Shown: one piece after another, positions 18,541-31,900 of the stretch | Numbering within the stretch: position 1 is the stretch's first letter | How the letters are laid out: each line of letters opens with the position of its first letter | NCBI GenBank assembly: GCA_018398805.1 | Contig: JAGFBZ010000689.1 | Span: 143,245-207,244 of the forward strand | Direction: 5' to 3' | DNA: 64,000 nt | Source: Hirundichthys speculiger | Lineage: Eukaryota > Chordata > Actinopteri > Beloniformes > Exocoetidae | Made by a program: the position numbers and the translations under genes | The notes under the pieces: generated by a model | The model's input: only the letters and a program-made list of their open reading frames with translations | The model's database searches: none | What the model was told of the DNA's origin: nothing

Positions 18541-20423
18541 TAGTTGTCTGGCAGTTAGTTTGATAATGTGATGTGCACAGGGGCAAGATTGTGCAGCATC
18601 GGCAGGCTGTGCATCAGAGTGACAAATATATATATATTTTCATTACCAATGTAAAGAACAGAAACTAGCAAACAACTAATTAGTGGGCAGTTGTCAGATT
18701 TTCCCAGCTGGTTCTTCTGCTTAGATTGCGATTTGTATTAAATTTAGTTTCCACTAAGGTCTTTCGCTTGACATGCATAGAAGACTTTTGTCTCCTACTA
18801 TTATTAAACCATTGACAAAATATGTGACTCATAAAGGCTAAATTCTCACCCTAAGCACTAAACAATTCATTCACTTATTCAAAACCCCACACTCTCCTCA
18901 GTTTGATAAAAGGGAAAAGAAACTTAAAATTTTGTCTTATTTTTTCCAAGTTTATTTGTTAAGTAGTTCAGTTCAATCCAGAAGAGAAAAGAAAACAAGA
19001 CTCTCATCCAGGATTTTCCCTTTGACCTCCACAAACTAAAGAAACACAGCGAGAGATTCACTCCAGCATTTTTATAGCGGCTCACTCAAGCAGTTGTTTA
19101 GAAAATTTACAAAGTAGCTCTACACACAACCAGACAGCGAGCTGGTAACCAGCCAGATATGTGGGATTAAAACCTCCACAAAGCATCTCAGCAGTCCAAC
19201 GAAGCAATGATTCACCTCCACCCAGAGTAAATCCACTGTCATGACAAAGGGAGAAATACTGTTTAAACTATTTCTATACTGTTAAAAATTATGACAGAAA
19301 ACTGAATAAGGCTTTAGCGGGACCACGCCGGACAGAGTAAGCAATGACCAATCTTCCACAATGATTCTCTTCGACTGTTCTGGAGTTACCAGTAATGTTT
19401 CTTCAGGCTTGTTTGAAACTGGCTCGGCCTTGTTATGTCAGGACTGGATGATTGGAGCAGTGTGACTGTGGTGCTTCACTGCACCTTAAACAGTAAAGCA
19501 GAGGTGGTGTCGCTACTAGGTATGGAAATTAGATATTGAGTGATGCAGAATTTTTGAATAATGATATTGGAGCAATTTGATTGTTACCAGAAAGGTATAG
19601 CTTTTGACTATATCTAGCCTCTTTACCCTCCAAATTGTCTCCACCTGTTGGTGTCCCATCTATCATGATACGTTTCCTTCCTTAGCTACATTATCAACTA
19701 AAGAAATTCATAAAAAAATGTTATAGTTTCAGTGCATTGGACTCCTCAGTTTTTCTTCATAAACATTTTGAAGGGGGGAGAGGAAGCTGTTAATCACTTT
19801 GCTAAACTAAATTTGACAACAGCTCCTACAAGAGCAACCAGAGACAACACCAACACATCCGTTGTTTATAACCTGTCCCCTGCCTGTCACCTGATAATGA
19901 AAGAAAGAATGAAAGTTGAATTATAATTCAAATTTCAATAACCTTCCTTTCCAGTTAAGGCTTCTGAAATCAAATTGGTGCTTTTATTAAAAGATGATTT
20001 ATTATGGATAACTCAGTTATGCATTATATCCGGGTTATCCATAATATATTATTTCATTGTGGCAGGAGTCTGCATACACACAGAAGAATTAATAAGTGAT
20101 TTATCTGTGACAGACAGTTGAGATCACACAAGTTCAACACATGCAGGTTTTGTATGATAGTTGCTTAAAATCTAAAACCTGAAACAGAAGTTATCTGTAG
20201 TATGATGATGGTTTTCATCTTCCTCTGTTAACCAGGCTTTGCTCTACAAGTTATCTGTGAACCCACATAAAGAAGGGACACTTTAAGCATCATTTGACAC
20301 TTTTCTAAAAAAATAAAAAAATGTAATGATCTCCTGACACTTCATTCATAAAAAGAGCAGGCTAAGTAATGGTGGTGTGAAAATGTTAAAAGTCATTAAA
20401 ACAGAATGCAACAAAAGGTATTG
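18541..20423. other. No gene recognised
   Basis: About 1.9 kb of AT-rich sequence, with a short (TA)n at 18627-18640. The 64-codon frame at 19732-19926 has no motif. Nothing else seen. Confidence 0.45.
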
Positions 20424-20790
20424 TGTCACGGTTTGAGGGTTAGGACTCAAATGCAGCAGTACTGGAGGCACGAAGGTTCAATGAAAAAATAATTTTCATG
20501 TTCAAAACAGGAACCAAAAACTTAACTGAAGATCGTTCCACAACAAGAAACAGCAGGGTAGCAACACAAGGAACAGCAGGAGCCAGGACCAAGGGAAGCT
20601 GAATGGGATGAGCAACAACGTGAGGAAAGCACAGGATGAACAACAGAAAGACCTTGGAACCTCTGACCATGGGATGATGTGGATGTCAAGTTGAGGCTGT
20701 TTTCCAACTCCCCAATTAGAAAACTGTGAGTATGAGTACTACCAAACCCTGTATTTAAACCCATCTAAGTGATAGGATAAAGGAAAAAAA
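20424..20790. repeat. Interspersed repeat starting TGTCACGGTTTGAGG
   Basis: Opens with TGTCACGGTTTGAGGGTTAG and continues with a C/A-rich body (ACAGGAACCAAAAACTTAAC, AACAGCAGGAGCCAGGACC). This resembles a common teleost interspersed repeat known to me by its first bases. No partner end or TSD was located, so class is not assigned. Confidence 0.35.
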
Positions 20791-22224
20791 AGAGGAAAAA
20801 AAAACAGATTCCATATTTTACATTTTTCTGAAGATGAATCATTTAGACCAAAGGGTGGATTTGTAGTCAAAATCCATGGTGGATAAACCATTTTAGAATT
20901 CGATTGCTGAAAATGCATTGTGGTTCATTTTCCAATTTAAGTGATAGCAACATTTGATCAACGTCTAAATGAGTTAGACTGACCAATTTTAAGAGGACAG
21001 TTGAAACTGACAGTTATTTAGCAAGCCACAGTTGATTACGCATCAATCAAATGTTTTGATCTGTTTGTGATGTCAGACATCAACATAGATTTATTACTTG
21101 ACATTAAAATGATATGAAGATGTTGTTTCAATCAGATTTTTCTCTCTGGGATATCATCAGCAAAATAATCAATAAACAGATGCTTTTATTCACTGACAGT
21201 TTGATCCAAAACTCTAAATTTTAAGATGCTCATCAATTCAGTTAAGTTCAATTCTGTTTATTTTAATTAATACTTAACTTTCAAATCATGCCCTAAAAAT
21301 ACTTGTCCCCATGAACAGAGAGAAGGGGCAGGAAGTCAAAACACAGCTGGCACATTGTCTTTTAACTTAATTTTAAATGCAGCTAAGGGGGCAGTCTGCC
21401 ACAGATCTCCACTAATTTGATCAAATGCAACCTCATCTTGTTCTGTCTCTCATTATGAGTTCATTCAGATGTGACTTTGTAATCAGGAGATGATTTCCAT
21501 ATGTTCAGAATCAGATGTCATGATAGGACAAAAACAGAATAACATTTTATTTGACTGGATTTAAAGTGGAGTAATTGGATGTAAATGAAATTCCAATAAA
21601 TATTTAAATAATGCAGAATGCATATGAATAATCTTCATTTTCAACTTCATCAATCAGTTATTTGATACATTAATTATACAATAAATGATATAAAATTCCA
21701 TATCAATAAACATTGTAGCAATAAGTCTGGTGGACAGTGTAATTTGATCCCTAGTTATCTGGAGTCATCAACCTCCAACAAAATGTTGAATAAATAGCTA
21801 TGCACAATAAAACAACACTGCACACTCCCTACAAAACACAGTAACTAATGAAGAGTTTCTTCAGTCACAGACGTATATGGATTGGTGCAATTCAGAGTCC
21901 TGCAGTTGAGCCACAATTATCTTTTACAATGAATCTTTAGACAGTGATTTTACTGGTTAACTATTTTTTGTAATTATCATCTATTTTTATTAGTTTTACT
22001 CCAACAATGTGACTTTCATACAGGATATATATAGTGTAAGTAAAGACATCATTGCTCAGTTTACTGTAACTATTTTAAACTGCAATCAAATTTGCCCTTT
22101 GAACTTAACACCACTATGGAGTCAGTCAATTTGATTGTATTTGTACGATTAGATTGTTTCACTAGATCTCAATACGTCTTCAATCACTGCTTCCGATCAG
22201 CATCAGATTCTATGTAAAGCATTC
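20791..22224. other. No gene recognised
   Basis: AT-rich intergenic or intronic-type sequence without recognisable repeats. Confidence 0.45.
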
Positions 22225-22228
22225 AGTC

Positions 22229-23277
22229 TTGAGGAAATGTTGTGAAACCAATAAAAGAGAAAACTATATGATAGCCAATAGAAATATGTACAAGGAAAAA
22301 GAAGGAACGCTGGATCCAATCACCAGATTCACCTTGGAGATCTGGTTTAAAGTAGTACGGACGTATAGACTGGAAAATGAGATAAAAGTTTTGAACTGGA
22401 TGGCTTATGATACCAAGTTTAAGCCAGGAATTCTGAATCAAAAATTCAAACAATGGGCAAATAGGGGCCTAACTATATTAGATACAGTAATTGAAAAAAG
22501 AGATATCAAAAGCTTTCCTAAATTAAGAAGAGAATACGACTTAGAACAACAAGATTTTTACATGTATCTACAAATTAGAGATTACTTTAACAAAGAAATA
22601 AAAACCAGACCTCCCAGGTGAACCAAACAAAGTGATTGTGACACTATGTAATGCATACAAGAACAAATCTGGAAGAGTAATATCTGAATTGTATCAAGGT
22701 ATCGTAGCAAATAGAAATACTTCAACTTTATATGTAAGAGACAAGTGGGAAAAAGAATTAAAGGAAGTAATAACTGAAGATATGTGGTACAATATATTTA
22801 AAACACAGCAAACAACTAGCAGTTCCAGAATGTGGAAGGAGTTTTTGTTGGAAAAACATAGTAAGGTTCTTTATCACACCAAAAATGAAAAAAGGAAGAT
22901 CACCTGCTTTACAACTATGCTGGAGACAGTGTGGGGAACAGAATGTGGGTCACGCACATGTTTTTTGGCATTGTTTTAAAATATCAAAATACTGGGATGA
23001 TGTGTGGAAAGAGATGACAAAAATACTAAGTTATGAATTACCTAAAACATGCACTGTATTATACTTAGGAAATGTAAATCGAAAAAATATTCATGACAAG
23101 GACTGGTATCTGATTAAGATTTTGCTGGCAGCTGCAAAAAAAGCCATTACAAGGAAATGGCACAAAGAAGAGCCACCTACTCGGAGTAACTGGCTGGATA
23201 TCATTGAAGAGATGTACGTAATGGAGAGACTCACACATATTATAAGACTACAACAAACAATATGGGAAGACAGATGA
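22229..23277 (+). pseudogene. L1-like ORF2 C-terminal region
   Basis: Successive frames give IANRNMYKEKEGTLDPITRF, FPKLRREYDLEQQDFYMYLQIRDYF, a central part with KWEKELKEVITEDMWYNIF, and the tail WRQCGEQNVGHAHVFWHCFK...FW/WDDVWKEMTKIL, TVLYLGN, WYLIKILLAAAKKAITRKW, WLDIIEEMYVMERLTHIIRLQ. The CG...G...H..W.C zinc-knuckle-like block and the LLAAAKKAITRKW stretch are hallmarks of fish L1 ORF2 ends. Stops and frame changes at about 22621 and 22900 make it dead. Confidence 0.8.
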
Positions 23278-23416
23278 GAAAAATGGACTATCTATAAATA
23301 CCATCATAAAGACTGAATGCTAACTAATGCTACTGACACTGTGTGTTATGTTTATGTGTATTGTATTGTATTATTAAAGTGAAAAAATTAATAAATTATA
23401 AGTTTAAAAAAAAAAT
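22229..23416 (+). mobile_element. 5'-truncated L1-like LINE
   Basis: Plus-strand 3' end of a fish L1-type element. The coding tail (22229-23277) is followed by a short 3' UTR and a terminal A-rich run at about 23404-23416, as expected for poly(A)-primed L1 copies. No RT core remains. Confidence 0.75.
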
Positions 23417-23686
23417 AAGAGAAAACTAAATCATTCAAAATAAAGTAAGAGGACAGATTATTTCATACTCAATTTATTTTAAAAAATTAAAGAACAAGAA
23501 GAAGAATAAAATTTGAAAAAAAAATATCAAAGAATTAGAAATAACAGATGCTGATAATCCCACATATTAAACCCAAATAGGGCAGCCAAGAATGCCTTCT
23601 ATGTGGTTTCAGGCATTTTGTTCATGACCTCCTGGATAAGGTCATCTTTCTTCACAAGTTGTTCCTGGATAAAGAGCCTCGTCCAA

Positions 23687-23793
23687 CTACAGAATTTCGA
23701 TCATCTCCTGTTGTAACCTAACTTTTTGTTTTTTAGCTTCCAGAAGCTTTTTGAACATTTCCATTACATGGATAGCAGTTGGTGCACCAGGAT
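23687..23793 (-). pseudogene. Terminal-exon-like coiled-coil fragment
   Basis: A strong acceptor on the minus strand (polypyrimidine tract, then TGTGCAG, AG at 23795-23794) opens a frame DPGAPTAIHVMEMFKKLLEA, then KKQKVRLQQEMIEIL and stop. The charged heptad-like pattern predicts a coiled coil. In another frame just after the stop the strand reads LFIQEQLVKKDDLIQEVMNK, which looks like the natural continuation, so a frameshift probably truncated it. No upstream exon was found. The gene is not recognised. Confidence 0.4.
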
Positions 23794-24849
23794 CTGCACA
23801 GAACAAAAGGAATAAACAAACAGAAGTAACCAAACCATTAACTGCATTATTTGACATTAATTTAAGTTTACTTTCACAATACCACAATTGTTTTCAGGGT
23901 AGCATATTCTATGGCCTTTAGGATTCTGTTCTATAGAGCACCATTGTAGCGTCTTGACTAAGTGATGGTAAAACTCTCAAACTGATGGTTCGTATTCCTT
24001 TATTGTGAACTGTGATCCATTAAAGAATGCACAGAATGAACACACCGTAAGAGCTATAAAGAGAAGAATTTACAGTTACCCTTTCTTTTACTGAAATGAA
24101 TTTTTTTTACCTGCTTTTATCAGATCAAAAGAAAATCTCCAATGAAGTGCTATATTACCATGAATTAAACATGTTTTTTTTTTTTTAACCATCTCTCTTT
24201 ACTCCAATACAGTTTTGAATCTTAGCAGGCCTTACACAAAAGATAGAAAACACACCCTGTTGCATTAATAAGACAATCAACGTATTAGCTTAGCTTCGTC
24301 TCACTTCCATGCAGATTGAATGATGCTGATAGTAGCCACCGCTAATCATGACTTTTACATACTTGAAACTGTGGCGTAAAAATGAACAAAAACAAACCTT
24401 GTGCCTCTTCTTAGTCCGGTGCTAGTACGTTTCATGTCACTTTTTTAACTGCCAGTAAAATCCGAAGCACCAGATTTATGTTGAGGTCTAGACGATATTC
24501 TTTCAAAATAAAAGAACTGAATATAACAGTTGCATATGAAATGTCTATATATATAAATATCCAAGATGATGTCCTGCTAAAATCTCAATCTCAATCAGCC
24601 TGAACAATAAGAAACACTTTTCTGTCAGTTCTCAGTATTCTTAGATAAAGCAATCTTTAAAAGTGATTGGGCACATAAAATAGTTGTAAATGACCATTAA
24701 TATTATTTACACATGACTTCATTTGTTTTTTTTTTTTTTGTATTTATTTAGTTTCTGAACATAAGTTAAGGTCAGGTCATTATTTCTTGCATATTAAGCA
24801 GCTGTTATATTCAGTTATACCATAAATATATGTATAATGTATTATCTAT
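23794..24849. other. No gene recognised
   Basis: AT-rich with T and A homopolymers. Nothing supported. Confidence 0.45.
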
Positions 24850-25050
24850 GTGGGCATTGACAGTGAGTTTCTAACAGTTATAACATACTATAATACCTAA
24901 CCTTATAAGGGATTATAACATTCTTTATAGTGTGTTATGATTATTGTTATAAAGCATTATAATCACTTATGAGTGTTTATAACTATAGCTATACAGTGCT
25001 ATAAGGTAATTATAACTATAGAGATAGGCATCTAATAAAATGTTACCGAA
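24850..25050. repeat. TTATAA-rich repeat ending AAATGTTACCG
   Basis: Dense in TTATAAC, TTATAAAG and CATTATAA motifs and closing with ATAAAATGTTACCG. That end is typical of a family of AT-rich non-autonomous DNA elements in fish whose other end is CGGTAACA-like. The left end is not evident here. Confidence 0.4.
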
Positions 25051-25144
25051 ATAAACAAAACATTCAGGAGCTTTTATAAGAGCCTTTTCCCCTCTCCAAA
25101 TAAATGACATTTACAAGATACTGATACATTTCTAAATTATATTA

Positions 25145-25295
25145 ACCTGCCTCGCCTTACAGAAGATCCAGTAAAGGAGCTGGAGGAGCCAATCAGCATA
25201 ACAGAACTCCATAAAGCTCTTGAACTTATGTCTAAAAATAAATCACCAGGTCCAGACGGCTTCCCTGCTGAATTTTAGAAACACATAAATACAGA
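25145..25295 (+). mobile_element. L1-like RT fragment
   Basis: Reads LTEDPVKELEEPISITELHK, then ALELMSKNKSPGPDGFPAEF followed by a stop: the N-terminal edge of an L1-type RT domain (motif KSPGPDGxPxEFY). Only about 150 bp remain. Confidence 0.7.
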
Positions 25296-25299
25296 AGAG

Positions 25300-25860
25300 A
25301 GAATTACTTGGGCATTCCACTAATAACACATTACAGTAATCTAGTCAAGAATGGACAAATGTGTGGATTAATTTTTCAGTATCACTCTGAGAGAGGATGC
25401 TATTTTTAGCAAAATTATGGAAGTGAGAAAAGGCTGTCTTACAAACTTGATTAATAAACTGTGAAAACCAGCGTATCCTGGTTGAAAATAACTCAGGTTC
25501 CTCACAGTTGTACTGGAGGCGAAAATAAAATAAGATAATCCTTTCGGAAGGTGTATGGCACCAAAAACAATAACTTCTGCTTTATCAGAATTTAAGAGCA
25601 AAAGGTTTATGGAGACATCCAGGTCTTAATGTCCATGAGACATTCCTGAAGTTTGGTGAACATTTCTGTTTCTTCTGGCTTCGTGGATATAAAAAAGTAT
25701 ATAAATAAATAAATAAAATACAGCTGTGTATCATCAGCATATCAATGAAAATTGAGGGTCTGGATAAAATTTCCCCAGAGTGGCCTGTATGGAATGCAGA
25801 GGATTGGCCCTATAACTGTGGGACACCATAGCAGGTCCAGGATGTTGGTGGATATTAGTT
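25300..25860 (-). mobile_element. Decayed jockey-type LINE relic
   Basis: The minus strand contains, with stops, an equivalent of the YADDTQLY motif (plus strand CAGCTGTGTATCATCAGCAT near 25720), an ML..LNSDKAEVIVFG stretch, a LxSxxSFxSxxxxLVRxxFxxLxxIAxL-like stretch, and a terminal YCNSL-like region near 25325. The order matches the L2/Rex1-type palm-to-C-terminus. It is much more decayed than the copy at 4858-6082. Confidence 0.6.
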
Positions 25861-26887
25861 GAACGTAGGGTAATGGTTGTAGAGTATGATCGTGCAATTT
25901 TCTTCTCATATGCAGTCTAACTATGTTGATTTATTTTTTCTTGGGGTTAGGTTTATATTTTAATTGTATGTTTGGTGAAGCCTCTTCTCTGCTGTCTTTG
26001 AGGGTGACTATTGACTGAAAATACGAGTATGAATTAAATATAAATTACTTTCCAACAGGTAAAATATTACATAATTATTTATTTATTTATGAATGAATAA
26101 GTTACAAATAATTGCAAATGTCTCTTCTACATGCCTAACCCCTCAGTCAAAATCAGTATCTGTTTCTAGCGGACACTGAAAAAGGAGAAGAAGAAAATAT
26201 ATATATATATATAAACAGACTGCTGGAGAGCACAATAAAAAGTGAAGCAGATAAATCTTTATAAGCAGGTTTTAAAGAGCAGGGGGAGATGTAGATATGA
26301 GTTGTGAGAGAAGTGTTGGCCGTCACAGATGGCTCGACTTGTTTGTTAGGTGGAATGAACTGGAGATCCGTTTGGTTTGTATCACACACAGCCAGGTGCG
26401 TAGACAGAAGATTAGTACCGCTTATCCATGTCACCTGGGGTATCTGTACCATCATCAAGGGTCACCAAAGACACACACTCAAATATATTTCATCATAGAA
26501 CAACACTTAAGCTAATTTCAGAGGGTTATTTTCTCTCTCTCTCCTTTATGTTTAGTTGCACACACGCAAACACAGACTAGTAAATGAACTGGGGATAATG
26601 TGGAGTCCACCGTCCAGCAGTGGAACATGCCACTGCCGGGCCGGGGGCGGGGCACATGACCGGGCCCTTTAAACCCAATAAAGCTTGTGATTACATCGTT
26701 TTACAACATACACATGCCCGCAACAGCGGGGCTTCCAAGCATTACTACATTTTTGACACATAGTTCAAAGCATTTGATAGTAAGAGATCAACACCACAAA
26801 GAGCAACCATGCCATTTTGAAATCAATCAAACCTGTAGTATTATGGCATAATATATAGTCTAGAATGTATTCGGCGGTATGCAGTTG
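25861..26887. other. No gene recognised; (TA)n at 26196-26214
   Basis: Contains a short TA microsatellite and a GC-rich patch at 26625-26670 (CCGGGCCGGGGGCGGGGC), possibly the distal end of the hAT fragment to the right. No coding fragment supported. Confidence 0.4.
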
Positions 26888-26895
26888 TGACGTCA
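26888..26895. promoter_or_regulatory. Perfect CRE palindrome (TGACGTCA)
   Basis: Third intact TGACGTCA in the window, in a locally CpG-bearing stretch (26880-26980). No adjoining gene is recognised, so regulatory use is speculative. Confidence 0.25.
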
Positions 26896-27158
26896 CGCAG
26901 GAGACGCACCAGTTGTTGTTGTAGTAGCTACCGGCATTCATTTATTCTGCTCGGTACCAAGTGCTGATTTCGCCTGATGTGTTTCCATTGCTGTTAATAA
27001 ATAACAACTCCAAGCACGTCATTGTATGAGCATTTTTGCAAGAGTAACCCGACAAAACCGACATGAAGTCTAACAAACCATGAGAACAACAAAAACATTA
27101 GGCTACCTGGCCCCTAACAATAATGTTTGGCGGTCGGGCTACTCCGATAACAACCACA

Positions 27159-27841
27159 TCAACAGTTACAACTAACTGTTGTAAGTGATTGTGAGGAATT
27201 GTACCTGTAAATCTGGCTCCCTGACCGTGGTGCCAGTTCTGGTGGGCTTGACTCGCTGCCAACAATGTCAGGTTCATCTTCAGGAAGATATGTATCCAGA
27301 TTTTTTAGTTTAGTCTTTTCCCTTTTTTCCTTTTCCTTGCATTTTGTTGCCCCACTTTTATGCTTGTATGAACTGCCATTCATGATTTAATTAATCCGTG
27401 ATCCACCTACCCTGCACCGCATAGACTCTGTTGACTAGTGATTGATGATGACGCTGATGGACGGCTGTTGATGACGATTTTACCCAAAATACATTTGGAG
27501 ATCTTACCGGTGATCCACTAGTAAATGTGCACATTATAAAGTTAACTGTGAGAGTGAACATGAACCCAGCCATGCAGCACAACATTTAATTCACTGTGTA
27601 GAAACCTACATGACCAAAGTCAGTCTTACATTTTTTTGACCAACCATGAGTCATTCTGGCTGAGGAAACCTTTATATAACCTCATACGTAGCGCATTGTA
27701 TTTTATTCGCTGAAAATTTACATCCAGTACTGGCATTACTGATGTCTACGGAGAGGTCCGTTTCCTCATCTTTCACTGGGTCCTCCTGGGCATGGGCCAG
27801 GGGAGTACTGCCCTGAGTACCCCCCCAAAGCTCCGCCCCTG
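27159..27841 (-). mobile_element. hAT (ZMYM1-like) 5' fragment
   Basis: The right end is CAGGGGCGGAGC on the minus strand (from 27841 leftward), a terminus type shared with 48376-48393. Leftward lies the coding start at 27383: MNGSSYKHKSGATKCKEKEK, then REKTKLKNLDTYLPEDEPDI, a basic SGAxKRKxKxxxE leader typical of ZMYM1/TTF-finger hAT transposases. Beyond it a GTACAA donor-like site occurs (near 27210). The finger and catalytic domain are not present. Confidence 0.5.
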
Positions 27842-28495
27842 CCACCAGCCTTCCGTTTAGTGACCTAGCTATCTCCTGAGCCAGAGCCACTAATGTTGTC
27901 TGAGCACTGAGTGAGCAAAATCCTTTCTGAAATGTTCTGTGTTAAAAGAAATGTTCAGTATTTATTTAGATTTTTTTTAAATAGCATTCTTGTTGTAACA
28001 AAAGAAACCCTTGGCAAAAAAAATATGAAATCCCTACTCTTCGAGGATGTTTATTGAGCTGCTTCAAAACCCAGTCACAGATGAGAATAAAAGCTATTTC
28101 ATTCTACAGCTGAGCATTCTGACTTTATTAAACATCCATCTACGGTATACATTCAATAATTAATTAATTTATTTATTTAGGAAATACTAAATCTCCTTGT
28201 AACTTGCAATCCCAAAACAAATTCCTGCACAAGTCTAAATATGCAAATGGGACTACAGTTAACAGAGAGTTTGCAGACTAACACGCTGTTGCACCTGGCT
28301 GACTGACAGGAAACATGACCCAACAAGAAAGCTGTCTGCTGAAACTATGGAAAGAATTACAAATCTCCTTCAACGAGGTAAATCAGCATGGACAGTAAAG
28401 ATGTTAGTTGATCCCAGTTTTGGAGCAAGTGAAAACCAAAATGGAAAGTTGTAAAAATTAAACATAAACGGACACCAATGACATAATATAAAATA
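27842..28495. other. No gene recognised
   Basis: AT-rich spacer with no supported feature. Confidence 0.4.
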
Positions 28496-28855
28496 CAGTC
28501 ATGGAAAAAAATTATTAGACCACCATTTTTTCTTCACTTTCTTGTTCATTTTAATACCTGGTACCACTAAACGTCATCATGTGACTAAAACAGACAGAAA
28601 AGAAAACACTGAATGCATAAAAGCAGTGTTTTTGGCAGTACAACGCCATAGCTATTGATGTAAAAACTTAAGTGATTTAGGTTATAATCAAGAAAACCAT
28701 GGAAAATGGTAAGATATCAGCTCTTAAATAAAACTCTTATGAGCAATCGTTGTGGTTATCGTTATGTTTGTCCAAACAAATGTACCTTTAGTTGTACCAG
28801 GCATTAAAATGAACAAGAAACTGAAGAAAACAAGGGTGGTTTTTTTCCATGACTG
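28496..28855. mobile_element. Palindromic Tc1/mariner MITE
   Basis: 360 bp flanked by TA dinucleotides (28494-28495 and 28856-28857). The ends are long inverted repeats: CAGTCATGGAAAAAAA...TTCTTGTTCATTTTAAT on the left and its reverse complement on the right, extending about 75 bp with few mismatches. No coding sequence. The TA duplication and end sequence indicate a non-autonomous Tc1/mariner element. Confidence 0.9.
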
Positions 28856-28945
28856 TATATCAAAAAAAGGGGCGGAAAGAAAATAAAGAAAATTATATCA
28901 ACGTGCAGAAAAGCCAAACGTAAATTACCATTAATACTGTATATA

Positions 28946-31900
28946 CCGTACCGTACCGTACCGTCTTCTTCCGCTTATCCGAGGTCGGGTCGCGGGGGCA
29001 TCAACCGGAGTAAGGAAGCCCAGACCCCCCTCTCCCCGGCCACTTCTTCTAGCTCCTCTGGGGGGATCCTGAGGCGTTCCCAGGCCAGCCGAGAGACATA
29101 GTCCCTCCAGCGTGTCCTGGGTCTTCCCCGGGGCCTCCTCCCAGTGGGCCGTGCCCGGAACACCTCACCAGGGAGGTGCCAGGAGGCATCCTAACCAGAT
29201 GCCCGAGCCACCTCATCTGGCTCCTCTCGATGCGGAGGAGCAGCGGTTCTACTCTGAGCCCCTCCCGGATGACCGAGCTTCTCACCCTATCTCTAAGGGA
29301 GAGCCCGGCCACCCTGCGAAGGAAGCTCATTTCAGCCGCTTGTATCCGCGACCTTGTTCTTTCGGTCACTACCCAAAGCTCATGGCCATAGGTGAGGGTA
29401 GGAACGTAGATCGACCAGTAAATTGAGAGCTTCGCCTTCTGACTCAGCTCCTTCTTTACCACACAGACCGGCGCAGCACCCGCATCACTGCAGATGCCGC
29501 ACCGATCCGTCTGTCGATCTCCCGCTCCATCCTTCCCTCACTCGTGAACAAGATCCCGAGATACTTAAACTCCTCCACTTGGGGAAGGACCTCATTCCCA
29601 ACCCGGAGAGGGCACTCCACCCTTTTCCGGCTGAGGACCATGGTCTCGGATTTGGAGGCGCTGATTCTCATCCTAGCCGCTTCACAACCGGCTGCGAATC
29701 GCTCCAGCGAGAGTTGTAGATCACGGCTCGATGAAGCCAACAGAACCACATTATCTGCAAATAGCAGAGACCCAATCCTGAGGCCACCGAACACACCTCG
29801 ACTGCACCTAGAAATTCTGTCCATAAAAGTAATGAACAGAATCGGTGACAAAGGGCAGCCTTGGCGGAGTCCAACCCTCACTGGAAACGAATCCGACTTA
29901 CTGCCGGCAATGCATACCAAACTCTGGCACCGGTCGTACAGGGACTGGACAGCCCGTACAAGGGAGTCCGGCACCCCATACTCCCGAAGCAGCCCCCACA
30001 GGAATCCCCGGGGAACACGGTCGAATGCCTTCTCCAGGTCCACAAAACACATGTAGACTGTTCGGGCGAACTCCCATGCCCCCTCCAAGACCCCGAAGAG
30101 GGTGTAGAGCTGGTCCACTGTTCCACGGCTGGGACGAAAACCACACTCCTCCTCCTTAATCCGAGATTCGACTATCCGATGGACCCTCTTCTCCAGGACA
30201 CCTGAATAGACCTTCCCAGGGAGGCTGAGGAGTGTGATCCCCCTGTAGTTGGAACACACCCTCCGGTCCCCCTTTTTAAAGAGGGGGACCACCACCCAGT
30301 CTGCCAATCTAGCGGTACTGTCCCCGACGTCCAAGCAATGCTGCAGAGGCGTGTCAACCAAGACAGCCCCTCAGCATCCAGAGCCCTGAGGAACTCCGGG
30401 CAGATCTCATCCACACCTGGGGCCCTGCCACCGAGGAGCTTTTTGACCACCTCGGCAACCTCAGCCCCAGAGATAGGAGAGTCCGCCCCTGAGTCCCCAG
30501 GCTCTGCCTCCTCATTGGAGGATGTGTCGGCGGGATTGATAAGGTCTTCGAAGTATTCCCTCCACCGATCCACAACATCCCGAGTCGAGGTCAACAGCTC
30601 CCCATCCCCACTGTATACAGTGTTGACGGAGCACTGCTTCCCCCTCCTGAGACGCCGGATGGTGGACCAGAATTTCTTCGAAGCCGTTCGGAAGTCGTTC
30701 TCCATGGCCTCTCCAAACTCCTCCCATGTCCGAGTTTTTGCCTCAGCAACCGCCGAAGCCGCGTCCCGCTTAGCCTGCCGATACCTGTCAGCTGCCTCCA
30801 GAGTCCCACATGCCAAAAAGGCCTTATAGGACTCCTTCTTCAGCTTGACGGCATCCCTCACCGCTGGTGTCCACCAACGGGTTCTGGGATTGCCGCTGCG
30901 ACAGGCACCAACGACCTTACGGCCACAGCTCAGGTCGGCCGCCTCAACAATAGAGGCCCGGAATATAGCCCACTCGGACTCAATGTCCCCTGCCTCACTC
31001 GGAACATGGTCGAAGTTCTGCCGGAGGTGTGAGTTAAAGCTCTTTCCGACAGGAGACTCTGCCAGACGTTCTCAGCAGACCTTCACAACACGTTTGGGCC
31101 TGCCAGGTCTGACCAGCATCCTACCCCACCATCTGAGCCAACCCACCACCAGGTGGTGATCGGTTGACAGCTCCGCCCCTCTCTTCGCCCGAGTGTCCAA
31201 GACATGCGGCCGCAAGTCGCATGTCTCGCGATCATCAAACTGCAGCCTAGAGTGTCCCGGTGCCAAGTGCACATGTGGACACTCTTATGCCTGAACATGG
31301 TGTTCGTTATGGACAGTCCATGACGAGCACAGAAGTCCAACAACGAAACACCACTCTGGTTCAGATCAGGGGGGCCCTGCCTCCCAACCACAACCTTCCA
31401 GGTCTCACTGTCGTTGCCCACGTGAGCATTGAAGTCCCCCAGCAGAACGAGGGAGTCCCCAGATGGAACACCCTCCGGTACTCCATCCAAGGACTCCAAA
31501 AAGGGTGGGTACTCTGAACTGCTTTTTGGTGCATAAGCACAAACAACAGTCAGGACCCGTCCCCCCACCCGGAGGGGCTACCCTTTCGTCCACTGGGGTA
31601 AACCCCAATGTACAGGCGCCAAGTCGGGGGGCAATAAGTATGCCCACACCAGCTTGGCGCCTCTCACCCCGAGCAACTCCAGAGTGGAAGAGAGTCCAAC
31701 GCCTCTCGAGGATACTGGTTCCAAAGCCCAAGCCGTGCGTCGAGGTGAGTCCAACTATATCTAGCTGGACCGCTCGACCTCACACACCAGCTCAGGCTCC
31801 TTCCCCGCCAGAGAGGTGACATTCCACGTCCCTAGAGCTAGCTTCTGCAGCCGAGGATCGGACCGCCAGGGTCCCCGCATCCGGCCACCGCCCAGCTCAC

